Assembly: GCA_030867875.1 (NCBI GenBank)
Contig: JAOWCC010000064.1
Location: 38,152,802-38,216,801 of the forward strand
Origin: Actinernus sp. WN-2022
Taxonomy: Eukaryota; Cnidaria; Anthozoa; Actiniaria; Actinernidae
Reading direction: 5' to 3'
Length of the DNA stretch: 64,000 nt
The position numbers were made by a program, and so were the translations under genes. A model generated the notes under the pieces. It was not told where the DNA came from. It worked only from the letters and a program-made list of their open reading frames with translations, and searched no databases. Shown here one piece after another: positions 29,501-41,500 of this stretch (the first letter of the stretch is position 1; the number at the start of each line of letters is the position of its first letter).

Positions 29501-32500
29501 AAAAACACCCAAAATGCATAATATAATTCAAGTTGAAGTAGTAACTCTTCTGTCACTTCTTTCTCCTTGTGAATGAAACTGTTTTCAGGTTTTGACAAAT
29601 TGGGTCCATGCACCTTTAGTGCCTGATCAAGGTTTTAGATGTTATACAGTCCTGTCATTACTCAAGTCAGAAGCACTCTATCACTAATGAAAGAAAAGAG
29701 ATGAAAATTAAGACTGGTGGGCAATTCCACACGAGACACGATGAAAATGAAAATTTTCAAATATATTATTTTTTAGCAAACTTTATTTTAGTTGCATAAG
29801 AGCAGACATCTTGGTCTATCAGATACAAGTGAGATATTGTGAATGTTGGCCACACCTGCTCCGTGAGGGCCTTGTTTAAGGACATTCCCAAAATGTAATG
29901 TCCGCAATGAATTTTTGGGTAATGTTCGCACCACACATTTAAAGCAAATAAAAACTACTACAGTGAGCTTTGTTGAACTGTATCATTATAGTTGGGAACT
30001 CTGGTTATTAGCAAGTTTAGAAAGTCCATTTGTTTTCTTGGAACTCGATCCTCACAACTCACAGGAATTAAGAATTTAAAAAGTTGACTCAAACCTGTGG
30101 TTGTTTTTTGTTGTAATGGCCGCAACAAACATTTAGATATTAATTAAAAAATGGTAATGAGAGGAAATTATATTTTTTTATTGAAAATAGAGGCCCACCC
30201 AAGGTGTGCTATGTATAAATGTTTCCCCTTAACTCCAGACTACAAAACAATCTGATTCTAAGCACATTCCCAAAATTTAATGTCCGCAACGATTTGTGTG
30301 TAATGTCTGCAACACATAATAAAGCAAATAAAAACTTGGTTCACTCTGTAACTGAATTCAGTTTCTAGAATAATCGCCTTTTTCAACTGATCCACTTCAT
30401 CTTTACAATCCTATATCAGGCATACATGTATCAGAACATTCAAATGGTATAATAACTTATCTCTTCTATATTGCAGCTCCGTGAGGGGGCAAGCATTCAG
30501 ATTGCAGCAGTCAGAGTCATCTTGTTCAGCGAGCAAAAGTTTTCATCTTGACCGCTCAAGATTTTCCAAATTCCTTCACAACTCTTCGTACATTTTGAAA
30601 GAAACTATAAACAACTTGTCACATGAAGGTAAATACTAATTTAGAGTATCTTTCTAATTTCCGTTTATCGGCTAAAATTCAACTTTGTAGAGCATGATTT
30701 AAAGAAGCTTCCGACTCTCGCAAGTTCGATGAAAATGACTGCAGCAAAAACGAATGAATTGAACATTCATAGCTGGATTAGTGGATAAATAACTATATAC
30801 ATGTAGCTGTCAAATTAAATACACAAAAGCTGAAATGGCTGTACATGCAGACTTCCAAAAACACAAAGAAAACTTCAGCTGTTCAGCTAAAATCGCGGTA
30901 CAAAGAAATTATTTTGACAACACGCGTAATTAGCACACAGTTTCGTCAAAGAAATCAGATTTTCTATTACATATGGGTTGAGAAATTCAGCATTCACATT
31001 TGGTAACTGGCATATGAGACGAGAGTATATACTAGTTAGTACTTACAAGTTTGTTTGTATTCTTCAATCTACAGCTCGTTTTGTCAAGTTTTTCAGTGTG
31101 CTTATCGTATTGCCACTCAACTCTAGTGATTTCAACGTGCCTGTTTTCAACTTTCAAATCTTCCACAAATATGCACATTTTTGTCTCCAGATAATGCCAT
31201 TCGGGTTCTTGGTAAAGTACAGGTCTGTTTTCATCCATAAAAAGCATTTTTGATGTCGAAAAAAAAAAACTGTTGTGAACACCACAAGGTTCAACTTCAA
31301 GTAAAACTCGCCGGGTCTCTGTCTAATTTTAGCTTAATTTCTATTCGCTCTTCAGTTTACCGCAAAGTGGGTTCCTGGCAGGCTCGTCAAAAGTGCCATT
31401 AATTGACCAAACTTTTCCAAATTCCTTCACAACCCTTCGTAAACAAATAGCAATACTAACCCATACATTTTAAAAGAAACTAAACAACTTGCAGCAAAAC
31501 GAATGACTTGATGCCAGGCTCGATGAAGGCACGATCCAAGGCTCGTTAAAGCACGATGCCGGGCTCGATGCAGGCACGATACCAGGCTCGATGTAGGCAC
31601 GATACCAGGCTCGATGAAGGCACGATCCAAAATCATTCAAGGCCCGATCTAGGCTCCATGAAGGCACGATATAATTGCACAATGAAAGGAATGCAGGCTC
31701 GATATTTGAGCATCATGCATCAGCCATTGTGCATCGAGCATTTCAGGAAGGCTCGATGCATAATGTATAACGCACGATGTACGTTGTGATGTTTTTGTTA
31801 CGCAAGTGATCACCAACACCGTGTGCAAGGCCTAGTCTACATGTATAAGCAGTTTAATAAAGTTAATGTATTTTCAGTGTCAACATTTGTTGTTTTTATT
31901 TGGGTTCTTCCTTGCGCTAAATAGATATGGCTTTGAGGTGATTATTCCTTCAGTTCAAGAAACTGAATGAATGGCAATTAAGCTTATGTGAAATAATAAT
32001 AGCAATTCCTGGTGGAAATCAAATGGAACATAAATTTTCAGTAAGGAATTTTCGGAAATTGTGGTATATTGCCTCTCGAGGTATGCCTCTTTTTTGAAGA
32101 TTTTGGTACAACTGTATTCCACAATATCCTAAAATTATAGTTCCATTTGATTTTCCACCCAGAATTTCTATTTACTGGATAGTTTATGCAAATGGTTGCT
32201 CTTTTTTCTGACCGTTTTTTCTATTGTAAGTGGAAAAATCTGTTCCATTTGATATTACAATTTTCAAAATTTGTAACAGGGTGTTTTGGTTGAACGGAAT
32301 GCACCCTTGGTTTCCAGTCATGGGGGTTTTGGTGCAGTTGCAGTTATCTCCATCACTCAGATGCCTTTTTTCTGGCATACAGAATGTATAATAGTTGCCT
32401 AATATTGTTCACAATTGCTGACCTATTTTAAAAATAACTACATATATATGTAGGCTAATTACATTACATGTAGTAACCATGCAATGATGCAAGCCTTAGT

Positions 32501-35500
32501 ATAACTTTACTGCCTCTCAGTTAGCTAGGTGGTCAAGTCCTAGTCTGTTATGTGGGAGGCCATGGGTTCAAGGCACATGAAAAGTTCAATGTTTGAAATG
32601 GGCCTATATATATACATGTAACTAATAATCTATATAAACTACAATAATTTTATTTGTAATTTAATATACGCAGTATTGACATATTTACTTGTCAAAATGT
32701 CATCCTACAATTAACATGTAGTATAATCATCCCTTCCCCTTTAGATTCTCAAAATGAATATGATATGGAAGCCCCCCTTACACTAAAGAATGACAAGACT
32801 TAACAAAGGAAATGAGATGTACATCCTCATTAGCTAAGTTTTGTAAATGTGTTTCATTGGCCCTAATATTCAAGTGTAATGCATGATACACTGTAGGTAC
32901 CCCTCCTCAGAACACAAAATTGGAGTAATCAGTTGGAATACATGTAATATCATACCTGTTTTTCTCAGAAATGAGAGTACCTGAAGTTGGCATGGACCTA
33001 ATCGACACGTCTGAGCAAGACATGCTTGTGTACAGTCAAAAAATTGCCAAGATGTTGCCTGTAACCCCAGCAACCTCCAAACAAACAATCCCATCAAGGC
33101 AAAGACCCCTGCCAGCTATAGAGCAAAAGCTCCTGGAGGAACCACAAGGAACTGAATATGATGGTACTGCTACAACCCAGGAAAAAGTGCCCCTACCACT
33201 AGAGGGACCAGCTGAGACTAAAACCATAGGGCATCCCACAGTTACTGAAATTGTGGCCCCTCAAGGAATAAGGTCTAATGGTCAAGCTAAGAAGAATGAT
33301 GAAAAGGGATTAGAGTTTCCAATGAAGCAAAGGATAAATTTTAAAAAAGAAGTAGAAGAAGTGGACGAGAAGGAAGAGAAAGTCCAAGAAGCAGCTGACA
33401 CTGAAGCAGTGGACAGTAGAGAAATGAGACAAGTTGCAATTATGAAGGAAAAGGCACTAACCTTTGTAGAGTAAGTAAATCTTTGAATGAGGCAGTTTTG
33501 TGATTCTCCATGGTTTTTTGAGTTTGGTATAAATATGTAAAGGTATTCAGTAACAGGTATCATATCAATTGGTAACCAAGATGGTAATAGAGGGCATATA
33601 ACTATATATTATGAAAAAGAAGCTGTCTGGCAGATGTAGAGGATCTTACATGGGTGCAGATATATCATTAATATATATATCTTCGAGTGGGGAATGTCAT
33701 AATACACAATTAAGTGAGCACAAGGAATGAGTGTAAAACTTACAACAAATTCACTGTGAGCAGATAAAACCGTATTTCCAAGCTGCCATTTAAAGTGCTA
33801 CTGAAGCGAAATTTCATCATTGAAATTAAGATCTCACTTGAAAGTTCTTTCGAAATGAGGAAGAACAGCATTTTCTGTTTGTCAATACCTCATCTCGTTC
33901 CAGAGATTAAGGTTTTTGGAATATGCAAATTAGATGGTCTGTGACGTCATAAGGTTGACACAGCCATGAAGATAATCACAAAATGAAGAATATATCTGCA
34001 AATAGTGGGTAGAAACAATTGAAACTTTGCACATGTGTGGTACTAACGAAAATACACACCACTGTGGAAGTCATGATGTTGCCATGGAAACACTCTTGGC
34101 CCCAGGCTCCTTTCACCTTGAACATAAAATTGTAGTTTTTATCTTCGTTTCAGAAAATAATTTACTTAAGTCACTCACATACAATGCCTACACTGTTACA
34201 AACCTTCTGATATGCCAACAGTAGAAAAATGTGTTTGGCAAAGGAGAAATTAGGAAAATTATTTTCCTCATTGAAGGAGCCTGGGGCCTAGAGTGTTACC
34301 ATGGTAACATCCTAATTTGCATAATGACGAGTATTTTCCTTTGTACCATACTTGTGCAAATTGTCAATTGTTTTTACAAACTATTTGCAGATATATTCTT
34401 CATTTTGTGAGTTGTCTTCATGGCTGTGTCAACCTTGTGACGTCACAGACCATCTAATTTGCATATTCCAAAAACCTTAATATCCCTGGAACGAGATGAG
34501 ATATTGACAAACAGAAAATGCTATTCTTCCTCATTTCGAAAGGACTTTGAAGTAATTTTCGCTTCAGTAGCACTTTAAGATTCTGTGTATTATTCACCAA
34601 ATGAAGCTATAAACTACTTGGTTTTACTGCAGCATAAATGTGATGACACATCACATAATAATTTTTAAGAATATTTCACATGTGAAATATCACTTTTATG
34701 ACATCTCATTTCTGTAAAACCTGATAATTAATTATAGCTTGGTGAATAATATACAATGTACTAGCATCTCATTCAGATCTCACAAATAGAAGTCCTTATA
34801 TTTATTACTTAGGATACTATTACATAATGTCATGTAGTTACAGATTGTGTGGAGCAGCCCTGATTTTAGTTAATGTCCCTTGCCAGCTAGCTCACATGGT
34901 CATGAAAATGTCCTGGAACTTATTTTTGTTTCCGCATTTCTGGCCTGCCTTTTTACCTATTACATACACCAACTTATTTTGTAAAACATATATTTGTTAC
35001 TGTCCCACTTTTCCATTTTTACAGCACTTTGCTTTTTTTTTTTTTTTTTTTTTTTGGGGGGGGGGGGGTTGCAAAGGGTTGCTAAGTGAAATAATATCTT
35101 GAGTTCTTAAAGTTCCATGTTGTGTCTAGCATTTGAATTCTTCAAATGTTACGTTGGCAAGTGCAAACGTACAATGTATGTTGGTTAAGCAGTAGCAGTA
35201 GATTCAGCAGTAACAGTATCTGTACAGTAGTTGTAGCAGCAGTGGCTGTAGCAGTAGCATACCAGCAGTGGCAATAGTTGTAGCCCCTGTATAGTAGCAG
35301 CAGTGGTTGTAGCTGTAGCAGCTGTATAGTACCTTTTAGCTGTAGCAGCAACGTTTGGTAAACCTGAGCAAAATTTACATCAACATGTAAATAGTCGTGA
35401 GGCTTGTGCATTTAACGTATTACTAGTATTAGTTGTTTAATAACATTTCATTTTTTTATCTGTCTGAAGTTGGCCCCAAGTCATATGCTACCCAGAGTCA

Positions 35501-38500
35501 GAAGTCATTTTACCTAGTTCAGCTCCTGCATTCTTCCAAGGAGAAGCAATCCCAAGAACATCATCTCCATTTGGTGAGTGATTTAATACTGCCATCTTCA
35601 TACAATCTGAACATATATTTGATTTTAATCATTTTAAAACTGTCACTCAGTGGTACATTTACATGACTTTGAAATGTAAATGTATTCCATAAAGCAAAAA
35701 GCATACTAAACATTCACAAATTCAAAGCACAGATTCATACATAGGGGAGCCTGGGTGGCGCAGTGGTTAAGCGCTTCACCTCTCACCTCTGTGGCCTAAG
35801 TTCGATTCCCGGATGCAGTGTCATATGTGAGTTGAGTTTGTTGGTATCTCACTCTTGTTCCGAGGGTTTTTCTCCGCGTCCTCTGGTTTTCCTCCCTCCA
35901 AAAACCAACATGCTAAATTCCAGTTTGATCTGTGGAAAAGCTTTGATCAGCCCCTATGGTTGTTTCAGGTCCCGTTAGAAATTCATTTTTTCCACACCTA
36001 TAACTAATTGGGTTGCCTGTGGACACATTTTTAGAAAATTTCAATTTCTTTTTTCATCTAGTAAGTACCGATGAGTATCAGACTCATGTATCTCCCCTGG
36101 AAGCTGTCATATTGAATGCAATAGTCACTGGATCAGCTACTTTTAACATTAAGGTATGACAATAAGTTTATACAATTTTAAATCAATATTTCTTATCAAA
36201 TTAATAATTATTTGACAATTACTGTGTGACTACTCTAGCCGGGGCCACTTAAACATCGAGAACCATTCACATTGCCTAATGAAAATAACACATTTCAACT
36301 TGCGGTTATTTGAGCCAATCAGTGTCGAGTACAAGACAATAGAGCAGATTTTGTATGAGTATGACAAACTACAGCACTGACTACAGCACGGTTACCATAC
36401 TGCATGCCGTGACGTTGAAATGGTTTCCCATTGTTTTTCTCCTGCTGATCCAATCAAATCACAGAACTACGGCACAGTACGGCTACAGCACGGTTACGGA
36501 CATGCCGAAGTTTGTCACACTCATACAAAATCTACTCTAGGTGGCTCTGGTTGCACCATAAATCTATCTGAAGTATGACGGATACAAAGCTTATCTTGTA
36601 GATTATACTTGATGGTTTATAATTGTCATTAATAACGGAGCTCCCGTGCGGGCCGAATGCCCGTGCTAGCGGAGCACCATACATATAGGATGAAAGCAAA
36701 GATTAGACGACTTCCGGTTTCCCTCACGGCCGAACCCCAACTCGTGGCGCCCTACGCGGACATACTGCTAAAACCAGGTGACCCGGATTGAAACCTTGGC
36801 TCAAGGAGGATTAACCTGGGTTCCCACTCCTTGGTTCCAGAGGTTAAATGTTTTGCATTTTGTTGGTAAATAGCATTGGCGAGCGGAGAAGGTGTGCAAC
36901 ACATTTAACCTCTGGAACCCAGGGTAAAGGAGGATTGGAAGGCCTTCCCAAATTGTCCAGATCATTCTGCGTCAGTCTGATTTTGCGTTGAATGTCTTTC
37001 ACAAAATATCTCAAAACCAAAGTTTTTCCAGGGATTTTGACTTAGATTTACGCTAGCTTTGACATCCCTGTATTTCTGGCTCATTTTATAATGAAATGCA
37101 GATCATTATCTGTGATTTGAGTGAAATTTTAGTTTGCGCACGCTGTTGACGTGATCTGAACACTGACGTCATTTCGAACAACGAGCGTGCGTGCTCAAAG
37201 TTTATTTTTATATACCATTATCTTCTTTTTTAATTAATTAAGTCTTAAGGCAGCACGCATTTGGAAGCTTTGTTTGAGACAAGACTCCGCGACATTCAAA
37301 TCGAAAACTTGAATATCTGAAAATACACTAAGGAGTTTGTATTAAAACGCTTCTAAAACGGTATTGACAGGCATGACCGAGCAACTAGCTTTCTGCTTTT
37401 TACTCTCGGCTTATTTTAATTTTGCCTTCAACAATTTAGTATTCTAACAGAGTGGACTGATGACTTGCTTCACCGTTTATTGGTTACCCAAGCAATAGCC
37501 TAACCGTAAAATAATATATATTTTTATCAGTGAAGTCCAATCTCCTTCTCAGTGCTGAGAACTGGGAATGCCGGTAACAAAACGAGAGGGGGACTGAAAC
37601 CGAGTCAGTAAAACTAATTCAATTAATAACTAGTCAAAGCGAGCATTATTTTCCAAAAGAACAGATCAAACTAAGCTAGTCTGGAAAGTTTGGTGAACTT
37701 TGGCTCAATATTGACGATGCTAGAAGGCATCAAATATGTCAATTTTTCCATACAAACTCTTATTTTTTTAAGTTGTCCCTCCAAACCATACATTCATTGT
37801 CAAATTTTGGAGGGACAAAGAAATTTCAATTGCTTATAATTCAGACAAGATTCACTTGAATCACGTCAAACTTGGCACACATGCTAATTTCAACATGCTC
37901 TATCATGTGATGAACTTAATTTTAGAATTAGAGTAATTCTAATAAACTCGGTCCCAATCCCCTGCTTGTTTTGTTACCAGCCAGTTTACAGTTGTAAAAA
38001 TCCTTTGTTTATTTGGCGGGTAGGCAGATGTTAAACAATGACCCACGCTATACAAATTCAGAACAGGCAAGCAAGTAATCAGACTTCTCCTGTTAGAATA
38101 CTAAATTGCTGAGGCTAAAATTAATATAAACCAAGAAGAAGTAAACAGCAGGAAGCTAGTTGCTCGGTTATGCCTGTCAATAGCGTTTACAAACTCCTTA
38201 GTGTATTTTTAGACATTCAAGTTCGCGATATGAATATCGCTGTCGAATCGTGGCTTTACCTCGGTGTAAAAACCATTCCCTGGAGACCATGCCCTTGCGC
38301 GCTTGGTGTTGTTGTATTACCCGATTACAGTGTATTGAACTATAATACTATAATTTATGCACCTACTCATCATTAGTTGATATTAATACGTGAAAAAACG
38401 ATTGCCACCAAGCAAATTCACTCGTGGTCTAGCGGTTAGGGTTAGGGATCGATTTCTACTCTGAGCACAAGGATTTTTTTTTTCAAGTAGCGCTTCGGGT

Positions 38501-41500
38501 GCTCGGGAAATATTCTAAGTCGCAAATTATTCATACTAAGTTACAAAGGGAGTTTTGTGATGCAGTCTGTGAGGTTTTTACACCGAGGTAATACCCGGAA
38601 TCTTGTCTCAAACAAAGTTTTCATAGACTTAATTTAAAAAATCTCTGTATTTCTAACGAGACCTGAAACAACTATGGGGGCTGATCAAAGCCAGGTCCCG
38701 GCTAATCCACAGATCGATTTGGAATTTAGCGTGTTGGTTTTTGCGGAGGGAGGAAAACCGGAGAACCAACAAATCCAACTCACGTATGGCGCCACCCGGG
38801 CTCCCCTTAATTAATTCTGGGCAGTGTGCATTTGATTGACGGTCGGCCAAAATCGAATTTTACAGACAAGACTTGCAACTTCCAGGGCTCACTTCAACGA
38901 AAACGGTAATAAACTATGGTGGCCTGCCAGTTGAAACAAAAGACTGCGCTTGAACCGTAAACTGGTATATATAGGACATCATAGACCCTATGCATAAGTC
39001 CTGGTGACTTGCATGTCAACGAGGCTGGTAGGTCCTCTGGAATGTTGATATTGAAGTGCCCAGAGAGATGTGTGAAATGCACTGAATGAATGTTTAGTGA
39101 AACAATGCCACATTCATTCAGTGCATTTCACACATCTAGCTCTCTGGGCGCTTCACTTTCAACATTCCAGAGGACCTACCAGCCTCGTTGACATGCAAGT
39201 CACCAGGACTTATGCATAGGGTCTATTGACAGTGGGAACTCTCAGGGCCTTTTATTTTTAGAATACCCTAATTCTGTGCATGCAATCCATGCAAGAAAAC
39301 TAAGAAATGGGGCAGTAAAATATATTTCATTTTGGAATTCAAGAGGGTGATAATTTTAAAACACTGGTACTTAATTTTCCAGGCCCACTTCCTCTGCAAT
39401 CTTCCAAGCTTGATACAGTTATCAGATACACTTACACATCTGAATGCTTCGTTCAATGACTTTTGGGTAAGTAATGTATGAATTTCGAAACATTTTCATT
39501 CCACAACTACACGCAACGAACATAAACACAGGCTAATTGATTCTTCTTACATGGTGCCCTCCCCCCCCCCCCCCCCCCCTGGGACTCAACATGGCCAACA
39601 TGTGAGAAGAGTGAATACTATAGGCCAATCCTTGCTGACGTCATTGTTTACATTTTTGCCTTATTAGTATAAATTAAACTTCAAGCTGTAAACAAACAGA
39701 CTACATCAGTTGAAAGATAACTTTAAACTTAGTAATCACCGAAAATTTGAGATTGATATGTTAAATATTGACGGAGAAATTGACATTTTCAAAACTATAA
39801 AATGAGCTGGGGGCAAAAGTTGCTGATAGTCATACAATTCTTTCTAAATTTTTAAATTTTTAAACGCTCATTCCTCAAAATTCATGTCATATCACTCAAC
39901 TTTTCCGTGGTTATCAAGCGTGACAATCTCTTTCGATTTGTGGACTCTATTTGTTTGTATGTATGTCGTTTGATGTATGCTATTAAATGAGGAAATACAC
40001 AAACAAGGATTCACCTATCGACGTATGGTGCGATGAAAGCTAAATAGTGAACGTTTATTTTTGCAGGTATTTCCTCCTGAAATTCTTGAGTTAAAACTCT
40101 TGGTGTCACTAAAGCTAAGAAATAACCCGATCAAGGAAATACCACATGGTAGGAGGAGCCTTGCAGTCTTCACGCATGCACATAGGAGTGTTTACTGTTT
40201 ATAAACATAATTATAATGCTAATGTACCAACCATGATTTAGAAAGGCTGCTTTGTGTCAGGAACCAATGGCTGTCCGGTTGGTACATTAATATAATGACA
40301 ATGATGACGAACATGTTCTTTATGAGTTGGTGTCAGACTTAGCAATAACCTGGCCACTATATATCTCAGTTGTTTTATTATACTAATTAATATAAACATT
40401 TTGTGTAAACCTTATGTTTTCAGTGTGACTACTATAACCAAGGCCACTTAGACAACGAGAACCAAACACATTGCAGAACGCAAACAAAGCATTCGAACGT
40501 CATTCAAAAGACATCGGCTTCAGAACTAGTCCACCAGTAAGTTGGAATGCTTTGTTTTCGTTCTGCAGTGTAATTGGTTCTCGTTGGAATGCTTTGTTTT
40601 CGTTCTGCAGTGTAATTGGTTCTCGTTGGAATGCTTTGTTTGCGTTCTGCAGTGTAATTGGTTCTCGTTGGAATGCTTTGTTTTCGTTCTGCAGTGTAAT
40701 TGGTTCTCGTTGGAATGCTTTGTTTTCGTTCTGCAGTGTAATTGGTTCTCGTTGGAATGCTTTGTTTTCGTTCTGCAGTGTAATTGGTTCTCGTTGGAAT
40801 GCTTTGTTTTCGTTCTGCAGTGTAATTGGTTCTCGTTGGAATGCTTTGTTTTCGTTCTGCAGTGTAATTGGTTCTCGTTGGAATGCTTTGTTTTCGTTCT
40901 GCAGTGTAATTGGTTCTCGTTGGAATGCTTTGTTTTCGTTCTGCAGTGTAATTGGTTCTCGTTGGAATGCTTTGTTTGCGTTCTGCAGTGTAATTGGTTC
41001 TCGTTGGAATGCTTTGTTTTCGTTCTGCAGTGTAATTGGTTCTCGTTGGAATGCTTTGTTTTCGTTCTGCAGTGTAATTGGTTCTCGTTGGAATGCTTTG
41101 TTTTCGTTCTGCAGTGTAATTGGTTCTCGTTGGAATGCTTTGTTTTCGTTCTGCAGTGTAATTGGTTCTCGTTGGAATGCTTTGTTTTCGTTCTGCAGTG
41201 TAATTGGTTCTCGTTGGAATGCTTTGTTTTCGTTCTGCAGTGTAATTGGTTCTCGTTGGAATGCTTTGTTTTCGTTCTGCAGTGTAATTGGTTCTCGTTG
41301 GAATGCTTTGTTTTCGTTCTGCAGTGTAATTGGTTCTCGTTGGAATGCTTTGTTTTCGTTCTGCAGTGTAATTGGTTCTCGTTGGAATGCTTTGTTTGCG
41401 TTCTGCAGTGTAATTGGTTCTCGTTGGAATGCTTTGTTTTCGTTCTGCAGTGTAATTGGTTCTCGTTGGAATGCTTTGTTTGCGTTCTGCAGTGTAATTG

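Larger units (their letters stand above)
28756..31832. mobile_element. 3.1-kb TIR element with TAGT duplication, intron 2
   Basis: Ends GGCCTCACGCACGATGTTGG and the complement of GGCCTTGCACACGGTGTTGG, matching for about 26 bp through GTGATCAC, flanked by TAGT on both sides. Inside are two clusters of a GGCTCGATGAAGGCACGAT repeat (29206-29400, 31509-31790), a ~380-bp-spaced internal duplication around AATGTCCGCAA (29880-29960, 30258-30336), and a block at 31000-31400 homologous to 52600-52960. No transposase recognised. Confidence 0.68.

Noticed and set aside
32512..32580. A tRNA gene
   Set aside because: A- and B-box-like words exist, but no cloverleaf with paired acceptor ends could be drawn.
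35142..35411. Leucine-rich open frame on the minus strand
   Set aside because: Translation of a degenerate GTAGCAGCA repeat; no domain.
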